NCBI GenBank assembly: GCA_001687465.1
Contig: LVLI01000359.1
Coordinates: 1-64,000, forward strand
Origin: Halocafeteria seosinensis
Lineage: Eukaryota; Sar; Bigyra; Bicosoecida
Reading direction: 5' to 3'
DNA length: 64,000 nt
This document shows, in pieces, positions 1 to 14,349 of the stretch (position 1 is its first letter; every line of letters starts with the position of its first letter). The notes under the pieces were generated by a model. That model was not told where the DNA came from. It made no database searches and was given only the letters and a program-made list of their open reading frames with translations. Both the position numbers and the translations under genes were made by a program.

Positions 1-1473
1 AACACAGTTCTAGGTGGAACTGGTATGCAGAACAAAATCTTCGTCCATGGAACACCGGGCACTGGAAAATCGACTACAATATGGACTGTAGTGTTGGAGT
101 GGCTGCGTAGCCATCCCAGCAGCAAGATGCTGTGGGTTCATTTCTTTAAGAGGCAGCCGCCGAGGATTGTATATGGTTATGTAGGAGAAGAGGACGTACA
201 TCTTACGGTCGCTAGTTGTAGTGTTAAGAAGGTGTGGGACATGGTGCAAAGAAGCCCTGCTGAAATTGTTGTCATAGACGCCGTAAATGAGATACCTGAT
301 AGCGAAACTTCAGCATTTACGGACGCTTGCTATTTGTGTAAGGCTGGGAAAACAGAATCAGGGCATGCCGTCATATTTGTTGGTTGCGGAAAGCTGGAAA
401 TGCCGAAAGCGGAAGAGAGCCAGAACTGCACTAGGTTCGAAATGGTTTCTTGGACTTTGGAAGACTTTTGTAGCGCTTGTATCCCCCCAGGTGAGGGTGG
501 GGCGAAATCGATCAACACTAAACTGTTTGATGATTATCAACAGAGTATCGTCATTGACTCGTTGGATCCAGGTGTGGGTGCTTTAGATACGCGAGAGGCG
601 GTCGAGACAGCTATCGAGCAGAAATTTTACTACTCTGGTGGTTCAGCAAGGTGGTTCTTTGAGACTTCCTCCCGCGATATCGAGAGTGTTGCGAACATGT
701 ATTCTGCCCGCCTTCCAAATTTTAGCGATTTCCTTATAGGTGGAGGGCCAAAATCTCCCAACAGTGTTACACATTTGTTGGGCTCGATTCGCTTACAGCA
801 TGACTCCAAAAGCATTCGCTATGGTATCATCAGCAAGCATGTCAGCGTGTTTCTCTTCGAGGCCCATGGGGATAAACTCATTGATAGCATTCAAGCCTTG
901 GCAAATTACATGGGAAACCCTGCGTTCGAAGGATGGATCATCGAAAGCGAGTTTATTAGGAGTAGTTTGAGGCAAGGAGAGTTGCCCTTACAGTGCTTTG
1001 ATGGACAAGGAAACTTGGTCGATAATTTTGTTTCGTTTCATCGCTCAAGAAAATGCTTTTTGAAAGATTTAGCAAAATATATCGAGCAGTGGCAAAGCAG
1101 CGAGGATAGATTTCTGTGGATTCCGGCCAAGTGGAATCAGGGATCGTATGATCTGTTCGTGTTGGAATGGGTCAAAGACGCAGAAGGAAATGTTATGACT
1201 CAAAATGGCAAGTCAGTAATTAGGATCGTATTCTATCAAGTAACAAGCGCTGTAAGACATTCGTTAAAGTCTTGGCATTGGAAGATAGCCATCAAAGTGT
1301 TAGAGGAAACAACATGGTACTACGTCTGTAACAAAGAGCGCATGGAAGTTGTTTTTGTACGTCCCGCAAGTTATGAACAGCCCAAAGTTGTCGCCGAAGA
1401 GGGCCAAAGAAGCGTCGCAGTCGATGTAAAGCACGCGTGCTACCAGTCGAAGTTCGCATTTACATTGTTATAG
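1..1473 (+). CDS. Crinkler/RHS-type P-loop NTPase plus nuclease-like protein, 5'-partial
   Basis: The frame is open to the left edge, so the true start lies outside the window; the first visible Met is at base 25 and is probably internal. Counting from that Met, a Walker A motif GTPGTGKS is at residues 9-16 and a Walker B-like strand IVVIDAVNE at 81-89. A GGSARWFF segment at 205-212 resembles the conserved GGSAR motif of the NTPase in Crinkler and trypanosome RHS proteins. The last 170 residues look like a variant PD-(D/E)XK nuclease: Glu308, Asp376 in SYDLFVL, then FYQVT at 403-407 followed by His412, as in the QxT-type nucleases of this family. Known members are effectors or selfish-element-linked proteins whose nuclease may act on host DNA. 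The family call rests on motif order. An unrelated STAND-type NTPase is the alternative. It stops at TAG and is followed by an AT-rich gap. Confidence 0.6.
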   Translation, partial: NTVLGGTGMQNKIFVHGTPGTGKSTTIWTVVLEWLRSHPSSKMLWVHFFKRQPPRIVYGYVGEEDVHLTVASCSVKKVWDMVQRSPAEIVVIDAVNEIPDSETSAFTDACYLCKAGKTESGHAVIFVGCGKLEMPKAEESQNCTRFEMVSWTLEDFCSACIPPGEGGAKSINTKLFDDYQQSIVIDSLDPGVGALDTREAVETAIEQKFYYSGGSARWFFETSSRDIESVANMYSARLPNFSDFLIGGGPKSPNSVTHLLGSIRLQHDSKSIRYGIISKHVSVFLFEAHGDKLIDSIQALANYMGNPAFEGWIIESEFIRSSLRQGELPLQCFDGQGNLVDNFVSFHRSRKCFLKDLAKYIEQWQSSEDRFLWIPAKWNQGSYDLFVLEWVKDAEGNVMTQNGKSVIRIVFYQVTSAVRHSLKSWHWKIAIKVLEETTWYYVCNKERMEVVFVRPASYEQPKVVAEEGQRSVAVDVKHACYQSKFAFTLL

Positions 1474-2414
1474 ACCCTGCCTAACCCAACCAAAATGGAA
1501 ACGAAACTGACTTTCGTTCTTCCAATATATACACGAATCATCATAGCACACTGAATATATGGTATTCATCGACTTGTGCCCGGAGTCGCGCGAAAAGTTC
1601 AGCTCGTCCACTTTCCCCGGCCACTTGCTTGCATTGAGTCCCCAGGGCTCCTATGTGTGGTATGTCCAAAATGGGCAGACTATAAAATTTAGTGAAAGTA
1701 ATACAGCTACCAACTGAATTACTGTTTTACATTATAAAATGATGAAACCCTGTTCTAAACCTACTGTTTGGAAGTTTGAAACCAAAGGTATTTTATATAT
1801 ATATATATATATTGTATATGTGGACTTCGTAGAACTAAATACTGTAATGAGCCTCTATTGATGGAAGGCTACCAAGAAAACACTACTTTAAACCGGTAAA
1901 GTGTCGCTTTTGTGATAAACAAATGAGGGAAACCAGTTATTTATATCATATGAAAATCTGTAAGAAGAGAGCATATATGAAAATGATGAGGAAGACCCAC
2001 CATTAACACCGGTAAATTCTTATATAGATTTAATATATACATGTAGATTATTCAATAATGGAGACTTCAGCAGCCCAGAAGAAAGCAATGAAAAAGTATT
2101 ACACCAACAACAGAGATAAAAAATTAATCAATACTCTAAGATTTATTATCACACCCTTTGGGGAGAGAATTTTAAGAGAACGGAAAACAACCAAAGATTA
2201 AGGAGAAGAGCACTTGTACAGTTGTACAATGTAGAAGTACAACAGTGACAAACAGTACGAATGTGATCTAACAAAACATGTACATTCCGTTTTTGGGAGT
2301 TCTCAAGTAATTACAGCAAAGATGGGATCGCACTCCCTCGTAACCCATGCTGATCCATAATGATCGAACTACAGGCATTACGTCTGTCGAATTGCGTAAC
2401 ACGAGAGTACAAAC
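1474..2414. other. AT-rich intergenic region
   Basis: About 940 bases with no convincing coding segment on either strand. The stretch from roughly 1680 to 2280 is clearly richer in A and T than neighbouring genes, with many short A/T runs. It separates the Crinkler/RHS-type gene from the convergent ZNFX1 gene. It could hold both 3' UTRs or remnants of a decayed element; I see no terminal repeats. Confidence 0.6.
1794..1812. repeat. (TA)n microsatellite
   Basis: An uninterrupted TA dinucleotide run of about 19 bases lies inside the AT-rich gap. It is a simple repeat with no evident function. Confidence 0.85.
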
Positions 2415-5400
2415 TTATTCGTTGAACATGGCTGCCCCGCCAGCAAAAAAGTAAGCGCCTCGGTTGCCCAATTCTCTGGGAAGATCCTCAGGAATTTGAG
2501 TGTTTGAATTAAGGGTATGATTACTTCCCCCTATCATTTCACGACAACCAGGGCACTCTGACTCCATAATTGCACCGCCGCAGTCGCCAATGGCAAAGAG
2601 GTACCCACAATTCCCACAGGCATGCCAGTGTCCGGCGGAGAAGTCATTTCTGTTCTGCTCCGCTAGAGCCAACATAACCGCATGCACCTCTTCACGGGTG
2701 ATGCTATTTCCCCAAAGAAGGTTTTCAAGTTGCTCAACTTGCTCCTTCGCATTTTCCAATGCCTTTGGATCGTCCTTACCGGAAGTGCCAGAAACTGACC
2801 GTGCCGCCTGAGGAACGCTTTTGTTTTGCCTATCAGCCAGATCACACAAACTGCGAAGTTGCAACAGATATGAATCTAGTTGGATTTTGCGACAAGTGCC
2901 CTCTACGTTATCCTTGGTCGCGATGGATTGGCGTAGTAATTTAAGAAGATTGTCTCGTTCTTTCTTCCTTTTGGCCCCCACATATCTTGAGAGTGTCAGT
3001 CCGTGCAGAGCCGTCCCCAACAGCTTAGCATTAATATTTATACTACTGATATACTCTTCAGGCCAGGTTTGAAGGTCCTTTGGAAGCTTTTGCATACTCT
3101 GGTTCACCTTAACGGAAAGTTCATCGCACGACTTCAACCGATGTGCTGCATACCCTTCTGGCAGAGACGGCGGTACATTCTCCTCCTTCAGTTCGTCAAG
3201 TTTTCCCAAAAGCGTTTGCCTTGCCCGTTCTGCTTCTATTTCACGCTCTTTGGCCCCCGCTTTAATAACTTCTTTAACTCTGTCAACTTGTGCACTAGCT
3301 TGCTTAATGTATTCTTGGTATCGATATACACTGTGCAAAGGAGCTCTGCAGAAATTCTGCATGCACACCGGCAACTGAACATCGTGACGCTCAGTTTTTT
3401 TCGAGGATTCCAACAAATACCCATAGTGGGATTTCATATACATATCGAAGGCAGTAGCGCTGAACACATGTCCACAATCAGCAGCAACAAACAACTGATC
3501 TTCATCCTCATCCAGTTCATCTCCTAATATTTCTTGTACATGCTCTGTTCGTTTGCATTCGAAGCAAACGTCGGGGCATGTTTCACCACAAAACCCGCGA
3601 CACCGATGACCACACGATAACCGTTTTTCGCATCTATATTCACAAGGACTCCTGTCGCATAGTTCATAGCAAAGCTTTGAGCATCGTTGATGAGGGCATT
3701 GCCAAGCACACTTTTCACGACAGGGAGTGCACACCTCGCTACATGGATGTTCACAGTGGCTATGCACACATCGGCGGGTGCATGTTTTGGGGCAAGGTGG
3801 ACAAGCGGACGTGCACAAATGCTCGCACGTATGGTTGCATATAAGCTTCCTTCCACATTTTTGTCTACACGGTGCATGTCTGTCCGGGTGGCAAATGCCG
3901 CACTTGCCGGTGCACTGGTGTCCACACTCTAGTATTTCCCTGCACTGCTCAGTACAAACGATCGTTCTGTTGTTACGCTCACAACACTTTACTTCCTTAG
4001 AATGACCACACTTAAGCTGCATAGTAACGCGCTTCGAGCAATCTTTTGCGCTAACACATGATTGCCAACAGAAACGAGGGCAACTGTGACCACATTGCAA
4101 CACCTGTCCACACCTCTCAGTGCAACGGATGCTATCGTGGTCGGTTAAGTGACACGATAATTTACAGGCATGCCCTGCAAGAACATTCATGACATGATAA
4201 GCTAGGCGTGGTAGACATATGGATGAAAACATAAACACCACTTACCACATGCAAGTCTAGCTCCGCATCGCCTATTGCAGCCCCCATTGGGAACTTTAGA
4301 TAAGAAGTCTGCAGGTTGCTTGAGCAGCGATATCGACCCTTCGGCACTATGTCGTGGGCACGATACAGGCAATGCATCCCCTATATACCCTCGGTCTTCG
4401 GCTTTGGAGCATATGCTTTGCCAAAAAGCGGAGTATTCTCTCAATCTGTCGAAATTTCCTAAGACATACATATTCAGCCGGGCACGACTGAGGGCCACAT
4501 TGACCCGATTGTCTTTATTGAGAAAACCAATGCCTTTCTTTTTCTCTTTACTTTCACTTCGAACGCATGATAAAATTATACAGTCTGCTTCTTCTCCCTG
4601 CGGACAAAAGGGAGCAATAATTTATGTAAAAGTAAGCGAAGATATGGGGTCAAGCATTCCTTACCTGGAAAGAATCCAGAACAGCCACTTTTACGTGCCG
4701 CAGATCACCGGCCTTCACATGGTTACCTTTGCAAACGTCGTCTCGAATCCTCTTGAGAGCCAGATGTTGGTCGACGTATGGAGTTACTATAGTCACTCTG
4801 GCCGGGACAACCCCTCGCTGAAGTACGAGGAGCGCCATGTGGATGGCCAATTGCGCCTCTTGCTCATTGCATTTGCCATTAGGAGTGATTGGTTTCGATT
4901 CATGGTATGTGTGCTTAAGAAACCACATATTTGGTAAGCCAGGCACCAGCTTCGGTCGGCCACGACAAGATTCATGGTCAACCAGTTCCCTATAATACAG
5001 ACGGATTATGTCTGCAAATTCCGGGCGCATCCGGCGCTGAGTCAGTATGCACTCATGTGGATACCCACCCTCAATCAGTCTCTCAAACATGCTGACGTCG
5101 AGAAAATGGCATCGTTGCAACTCGTACGTAGCCGGAGCCGGGCGTAACTGTTTGTGATCCCCAATCAACACCATTTGGTCCGGCCGCATGGACAGCATTG
5201 CTGTAAGATCAGCTTCTAGTACCTCTGCAGCCTCCTCAACAATAATTACGCTAGGCTTCGCTAGTAACAACAAATCAGATCTTCGGGCAGCACCGTTTAT
5301 TGTTGCCGCAATGACGTCGACCTTGCTCAGTACTTCGGCATCACGGTGTACCTGGTACTGTTCAAGCTCCCCTAACAAGTGTAAGAACCTCTGAGTCAGT

Positions 5401-8400
5401 TGGCAAAATGCAACTTTTTCTATCTCCGTAAAAAGAGAAACGAAGCCAACTGCTAAGAGATCTCTGTCATCTTCGGGCTGTCCGAGTAGCCACTCTAAGT
5501 TCGCCTTCGCTCGTTCGGGTTGAGGGCTGAGCTCCTCATACGCTAGCTGGTACAAGCGGTCCATATCCCGTTTACTCCTGCTTTGCCGAATCTTCTTGTT
5601 AAGTGCTTTCATTCGCTGCTGCTGTACCTTTTTTGTCTCCTTCGGAGAGCGGACTGTTTGCCATTCGTTAGAGTCCGTATTTGAAGCCGTTTCGTAGTTG
5701 ACTGAGCTTCCAGCTTGGTGCTCGACACTTTCATAAGGACCTGAGGGAGAGGGAAACGGAAGCGTTTCTTCAGATGCTCCATACGTTTCACTGAATTCAT
5801 CTTCCTCATCAGATGTGGAAGCGGCTTCTTCATCGTCTAAGTCCTCCACATCCTCAGCATCACAATGTCGCAGAGAATTTGCAAATTCTTCCCCCTTCCG
5901 TTCCACACTAGGACCAGGAACTTTTTCCACCTTCTCGTTTATGGAGAGCAATGCATACAGAAATTCCCTAGGATCTTTGTAGCAGTTCTCAGGTACACTC
6001 TTAGACAGCACTTTAATCGAAGACACGATCACAGTAAACACCGTCCGTATGAGTCCCATGTATTCATCCAGGTAAACACTGCTTCCCTCCGAATTCTCCA
6101 CAATCTGCAGGTTAGTTCGCGGTAGCAGGCGGCTATAGACGCTCAAACTTTGCTCCGAAAATAACGACTTGACATCTTCTTCAAGTGTATCGAACGCAAG
6201 CTTAAAAGTTCCGAGACACAAGGCATTACCCGGAAGCAGTCTTTCGTAGTGTTTGACCAATCGGTCAGAAACTTTGTTTTTCTCTTTTATAAGAGCCCAT
6301 TCGGGTCTCAGATTCTCAATTGACGGTTTGGATAGTTCAAGTTGCAAACGTTCTTTAGCATCCCTCAAGCTTAGACGCGATAGCCTTTCTTCTTTGCTTT
6401 GCGAACCAAGTCGAACGATGTTAGTGGTGCCATGGTCTAAAATCTGCGTCGTGAACTGATCGACGGCGTGATTAGTCTTTGTAATAAGAAGAATTGGCCT
6501 ATCCTGCAAAAGAGTTTTCTTATTTTCCAGGAGAAATTGTACATACTGACTCCCTAAGAACGTTTTGCCCGTGCCCGGAGGTCCCTGAACTAAAGAAAGT
6601 TTCGAGTTCAGCAAGTAATGAAATGCTTTTTGCTGGGTTTCGTCCAAAGATAGGCGGCAGTTCTGTCCCGACATGCTGGGAACAGTTTCTGGTAGAGCAT
6701 TTCCTATTCTCCATTGCGTCCGCCTAATAGTTTCTGCTCGGTGGCTGTCCTCCTCTCCAAGGTGCTTATTCAATATATCTGCATTCGAAAGACGCTGCTC
6801 CTCAACAGGTAAGTTTCTTCTCATTGACGCAATCCGGTCTTCCTGTGCGCTAATGGCTTGACGTTTTGTGCGTTCAGTCATGCCATATAAAGTTGCGATG
6901 TTAAGATACTTCCCTCTGCTATTCTCCAAGAAACCAGGGGGCGACGGTTGCTTCGTCGGGCGAATTAACGTCTCGGATATGTCAGGCAGCCCTTCCAGGG
7001 TTTCCTCCATATTCTTCAGTTGAGTTAGTGTGTGGCGGTAGCTTTCAAAGAAAACAGGACACTCTATCACTGAAAATTCTTCCGCTACGTTGGGGTACAA
7101 CGGGAAAAACTCCCCGTTGCTCTTGTATACCTGCGCATGCAACTGGCATTCCTTAGAAAAGTCCCCAACCCACGTTACAATAGCCCAAACAATATCTTCA
7201 TCGCTTTTAAATCTGGATGAATACGACAAGCACAACAAGCTTCCAGTGCGGAACGCTTTACGACTGGAGAATTGGCAGAGTCGTTTAACCAGAGGCTGCT
7301 CCCTATCCAGTTGCAAAACACACGCGAATCTTTTGAATTGTACCTTCACGTCGACAACTTGTACTCGCATGAAGACTTTGATGCGCTCTTGCTGAAACTG
7401 CTGCTCCCACCGTGAAGAATCAAACTGTTCTTGTATGCGCCGCACTCGAGTTATCGTCTCGCGAAACTGCCAGACGTAGTCTTGTCTTAAGAGACGAAAG
7501 TGTGTGTCGAGGTAATGGGCAATGGACCGGAAATTCTGACAGTTCTGTGGAACAATCGGACACTGGTCCTGTAATTCTTCGTAAGAGGGAAACAGTCGAA
7601 CGCTCTTATAAAGCTGAAGTGAATACGTCGGTGGGGGCTGATTGATGGGTAGTTCTGAGCAAGTTTTCTCGTTCGTCGGCTCAGTTGGTGTTTGAGGAGC
7701 CGAGACTTCCACTTGCTTGTACATGTATCGCATGTTCAGATCCATCAGCTCGATAAAACGTACATAAACCGTAGACGGGTCAACTCGATCGGCAGGCTGG
7801 TGTGCTTTGAGACAAGCGATGGGATTCGGCATCGACAGTTGTTCAACAGTAGTACAGTCGAAGTCGTAAAGTTCCTGATAAACATTTAAGGGGTCATTAC
7901 CATTACTGCTGAGTAACGATTGACTCAATTTTTCTATCTGTTGGTATTCCAGTACGCTCGCGTCCAAAGGCTTCGAGTCAAAAGCGGTGCATAGTTTCCT
8001 AGTCTGTCGGCTATACCACACCCGAGTTTCGGCTACAAGAGGCTGATGTTCCATCATTTTTCCCTTAGCAGTACATGCCATCGCCTCCAACAACTCAGCC
8101 GTATCGATACGCAGCATTAGAAATAACACAGTGAGCGCCCTATGACTTTGGGGATTTTCTTCCATGCTTTCAAGAACGAAGGACCGAAAACTTCGAATCG
8201 CATAGACGTAGCTTTCTAAGCTCCTCAAGTGCGTACGAAGGTATTGCCGCGCTCTTCTCAGATTGGGGTCACTTAGATCATTACATAAGGCACTTGCAAG
8301 TATCTTCAAGTTCTCACATCGGTTTCTGCACTCGACCCCTAAGGGGAGGATACAACGGAGTCGTTGCTCCAGTTGGTGAAGAGGGCATCCGATCATATTT

Positions 8401-8684
8401 CCGACTTCATTCAACAATTGATCACACGATTCGACTGGGAAGTTGCGGGAACGACCTCTATGTCCATTGTGCATCCCACCTCTGTTGGAGCCTCTTCCTC
8501 GTCCTCTACCTCGTCCTCTCTCAGGGCTCCCGCCTCCTGGCGGTGCTCTTGCCGGAGACGAGCCACTGTTGGTGGTATTCCGATGCGACGGTCCGCTCCC
8601 CCGTCCTCTCCCTCTGTTCTCTTGTTGAGAGCGAGGCGATGGTGTACTAGCATGGGGTTTTCCTCTTCCTCGAGGAGACGGCAT
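2415..8684 (-). CDS. ZNFX1: ZNFX1 homologue: SF1 helicase with NFX1 zinc fingers and RZ finger
   Basis: Three exons, 8684-4665, 4597-4246 and 4174-2415, encode 2043 residues. The first junction rebuilds DSFQ|GEEAD (SF1 motif V region) and the second rebuilds the zinc-finger motif LACG|HACKLSC. The N-terminal 85 residues are rich in RG repeats, a typical RNA-binding or arginine-methylation region. Next comes the ZNFX1-specific helical region (YLDTHFRLLRQDYV), Walker A QGPPGTGKT near residue 700, Walker B IIVEEAAE near 1145 and NVALSRAR near 1370. A run of NFX1-type fingers (CGHxC units) covers about 1445-1650. The C-terminus has an RZ-type finger around 1980 (DCGGAIMESECPGC). ZNFX1 proteins act in small-RNA inheritance in worms and in antiviral RNA sensing in mammals. 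Human ZNFX1 is 1918 residues, so this is full length. One first-finger position of the RZ motif reads CGNCGY rather than the usual CPNGH. Confidence 0.93.
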
Positions 8685-9036
8685 CTTTTCGCCTCTTTCA
8701 AACGAGCAAAAACTTACTCTCTTTCTTTCGTATTCGTTCTATTTTCTTCTCTTGGTGGTCGCTCTTCTTCTAATTTCATTTCCTGTGCTTGTATGAAGCC
8801 GGAAACGACAAACCCATGGATTCTTCCGACTGTAGATGTCCCGGTGCCTAAGCTCGCCAGCAGAAATTTCGCCCTGCCCGAGCGGAAAGCCACCCGCGAC
8901 CAAGGCTCGGGGAAATGTCTTGTCCCGCGCCTTCCCGACCGATGCGGAACATGTAATTGTTGGATTCCAGTACTTTGTAAAGAGTAAGTGTAAAGCAGAC
9001 GATGATGCCAAAGAACGCATCAAAGGAGGTCAAGAG
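8685..9036. other. Intergenic, ZNFX1 upstream region
   Basis: About 350 bases between the ZNFX1 start and the stop of the next minus-strand gene. It should contain the ZNFX1 promoter and 5' UTR. I see no further gene and no recognisable element. Confidence 0.6.
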
Positions 9037-11190
9037 CTAGTGAGTGTCGTCGTTCGCTGAAGCATTTCGAGATCCCTCTGAAGTACGCTGCCGCAGAGAT
9101 GGTAACTCGATCTCTCCAAGCGCGCTAGTTATTGACGGTGCAGCCCTCTCCGTCGGATGAGTAGTAGAGTCCTCGCTAGAGACGACAGTATTGCCGGTGT
9201 GTACCCAGTGAAATCCATTGTGGCACTTCTTGTGGAACCATTTGCGTCCATACTGCCCCACAACGTGTTCTGGGCTACAGCAGTGGAAAATCCTGTGTTT
9301 TCCATAAGACACTAAAAACGGTGAGGTGGAGCAGCCTGTCATTCCTTTCCACTTACAAAATTGCAACGATAAGCAGATAGCACCCTGCTCCCAGTACTCC
9401 AAACAAAATGTCAAGCCGATGTGTACACTCACCGGATATTCGATGAACATTTCCTTCACTGTCAGCCGTCAAGATTCCCCATCGAACAAAGGCAGGAGAC
9501 ACAATTGGACCGGGTACCTGAGCATCCCATAATTTGTAAAGCTTGTAACTCCATATGTCAAGTGAAAAGGCAATGACTTGGCCGTTACTCTGTTATAACC
9601 CAAACCAAACAAAAATGGGCCAGAAGGGAAAATAAACAGTGTGCGCTACGCAGTAAGCACCGAGACAACTTACCAGTACGATCAGGACAGTGTTGTCTTG
9701 CGGAACAAAGAGTGGTCCCCAGATCACGCGTGCATTTGGTTGCAGAGTCGCTAGCCATTCAAGTCTTGCAGAGTGCCCTGTAAGAGCGACCTTGAAATTC
9801 AGTAGGTTTCCGCCTGACGTACCAATCAGTAAATGTGAAACTGTACGTAGTACTGGAGAACTGAAGACGTCACCCGAAAGACCATATATTGCGTGGGTGG
9901 AAAATGTCGGAGGCGACGACGCATTGAACTCAGCCTGCATCCTGAAGAGACGGCTAATTCGATTGGGAAAGCCCGGTAGAACTTCATTTGCAACAGCCGA
10001 GAGAGCGGAATGGAAAGGGTTCCAGCTCATTGGGGTGCTCACAGAATCGACTAGTTGGAAATCACGAGACTCGAGAAGGTTCCAGAAAGATAAGTCAATA
10101 CAAGAATGACCAAAGCCTTTTGTGGTTGAGTTTAGTACCAAGATGTTCTGCAACTCGAGGTGCAAGCGTTGCTATCCAACACGACTGATTCCCGTGCTTT
10201 TCGTACCTTATCACGATCAGCGAAAAACAACAGATCCCAATGTTCGTTGGACCCCAATGTAACTGGGATCTCAACAGCAGAGGGATGATCACATGACCAT
10301 CTTTTGCTTCTGCAACCAAGGAATGAAAAGCGCAGCTCATTCGGAACGCAAGAATAGCATGTTTACGTCGCCACCTACCCGGAATTTCCATCGACAGAAA
10401 CAACAAAGTATGTATCCAAGTTGGAATCAAAAACTGTTGTGAAAATGAGGCCCCGTGCGAGCTGCAGATCAGTCATTATACTGCCACCAAGGTTCGAATT
10501 CCACAGTACTGCACCGGTGTCAGCATCCAAGGCTATAATACTTCCGTTGGATAGCCTGCCGCAAGAAGAGAATGAACAAGCTTATTTAACAACTTTTTTT
10601 CCTTCATTGGCGATTAGAATTTTGCTTACGCCGTATAGAATCTCTTTTGCTCATCATCCACTGCTGGGTTGTGGACCGGTCGAACAGCAAGATCGGTCGT
10701 CCATCGATGTTTGCCTCCATCGCAAGCTGATGCCGAAATGGACACAGCACGTCTATCATCAGTCGTGTAGTAAGCCTGTAACAACAAGAGAAAACATCTG
10801 AAGGATCAATTGCATATGACTCTTCGAAACTCCACCTACTGCATCCAAACGGGGTGCTCCTACGATTCCCCCAATGATTCTCGATTCGCCAGCATTTTCG
10901 TCCTTGTATGTCCAAACGACTCCTCCTTGTCGAACCGAGTTCTCATAGGGAATGTCGTGTTCTGATAGAAAAACTTGATTCCTACTTCCATGACATCCTG
11001 TTTGAGTCCACGCATTACATGCTGCTCCGTAGTTTATCAACGCAATAAAATTATTGAGATCCACCTGACTGCGTTCACTATCCTCATCGCCTTCGGCTTG
11101 CTCCGAACGAACTTGGGACACTGAGAACGCTGTCAACGAGCTTAATACAAGCAAGACAGCTAGAGGAGTTCGCCTCGAAGACGCCGACAT
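9037..11190 (-). CDS. Secretory-pathway PQQ-type beta-propeller protein with one C-terminal TM helix
   Basis: Seven exons (11190-10840, 10775-10630, 10555-10379, 10309-10207, 10147-9674, 9589-9357, 9292-9037) give 579 residues with consistent phases. The N-terminus is a signal peptide (basic SRR, then LAVLLVLSSLTAFSV). PQQ-like blades are visible, for example GSIIALDADTGAVLW and NGQVIAFSL. A hydrophobic helix LDILFGVLGAGCYLLIVAIL at about 476-496 is followed by an 84-residue tail with several Cys and His. The expected topology is propeller in the lumen or outside and tail in the cytosol. PQQ-like propellers also form the lumenal sensors of IRE1 and PERK and part of EMC1, but no kinase or EMC1 domain follows here. 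I do not recognise a specific orthologue. An apparent donor inside exon 6 is rejected because reading through it gives the membrane helix. The last acceptor (after 9293) is the least certain join. Confidence 0.75.
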
Positions 11191-11597
11191 CGGGTGCCAA
11201 CTTCAACGAACCTCCGGTATACACTATACATGAGCCAATCTCTCCACTCCAAAGCATAGGATTACTCTTTTATACCAAGATATAGGCATACAAACAACTC
11301 GATGACTTGTAAATGCGGTTCACGGAGAGGCGTATACGGCTCCCAGAAAACCTCAACCTTTGTTTGTTCTGTTTCTGAGCTCTTCCTCCATTGCCATCCA
11401 ACACCCCCGAGATAGAGAAAGCCATTGCATAGGATAGTGTGTGATATACCTTTGGACGAACCGCAGTATTGGTATCTCTCGGAAAAACTAGCGAGAAAGG
11501 GGAGATTTCAGTCTCTTTTGGGCTTTGTGAGTCTGAGAGTCGTGTCAGTTCGACCTCTGTATACACTACATACGTCTTGTTCTCCTCATCTAGCACC
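11191..11597. promoter_or_regulatory. Divergent intergenic region between propeller gene and PRP43
   Basis: About 400 bases separate two divergently read start codons, so both promoters and 5' UTRs must lie here. No TATA box, operator or repeat is evident by eye. Open frames on either strand lack family features. Confidence 0.5.
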
Positions 11598-13947
<2,350 letters not shown>

Positions 13948-14349
13948 AATTGAATCANTGCCTCACACTCCATGAATACAAACCAGTTTCAAAAGTTAGA
14001 ATAGTTGTGTACTGTACCACAACTGGTCTCATTATGACTCTCAATGAGTCTCTCATTTGTGGCACTTCCATTTGCGACCCCCACACACATTGCGACTTCA
14101 GATGGCCAGCGCAAAGAATGGCGTTCCGCTGGATACTCTCCACCCCGGTTAGATAAGATTGTAGCAGAGTTGATAGTTGGATAGATCTATTCAAATACCA
14201 GTAGTTTACCAAAACCCGCACGCTGTGGGGGCTGGAAATAGAGCAATAGAACTCATTGGAAAAATAGCGCGGGGTCAGGGACAACGAATATGTCGGCCGA
14301 ACCCGTAATGTAATTACCCAAGCGCCCCGAATCAACCCATCCGCGCGAA
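13948..14349. other. Intergenic between PRP43 and the RPxSA gene
   Basis: About 400 bases holding the PRP43 3' UTR and the promoter of the next plus-strand gene. It includes a second undetermined base at 13978. No gene, RNA or repeat was recognised. Confidence 0.55.

Noticed and set aside
3003-3527. Plus-strand 174-residue frame
   Set aside because: Antisense to the verified ZNFX1 last exon; no motif or codon support.
9422-9432. GTGAGTG as a donor in the PQQ-propeller gene
   Set aside because: Reading through it continues the frame into a membrane helix that ends at a better GTAAGTGG donor at 9356; the implied intron would also be too short.
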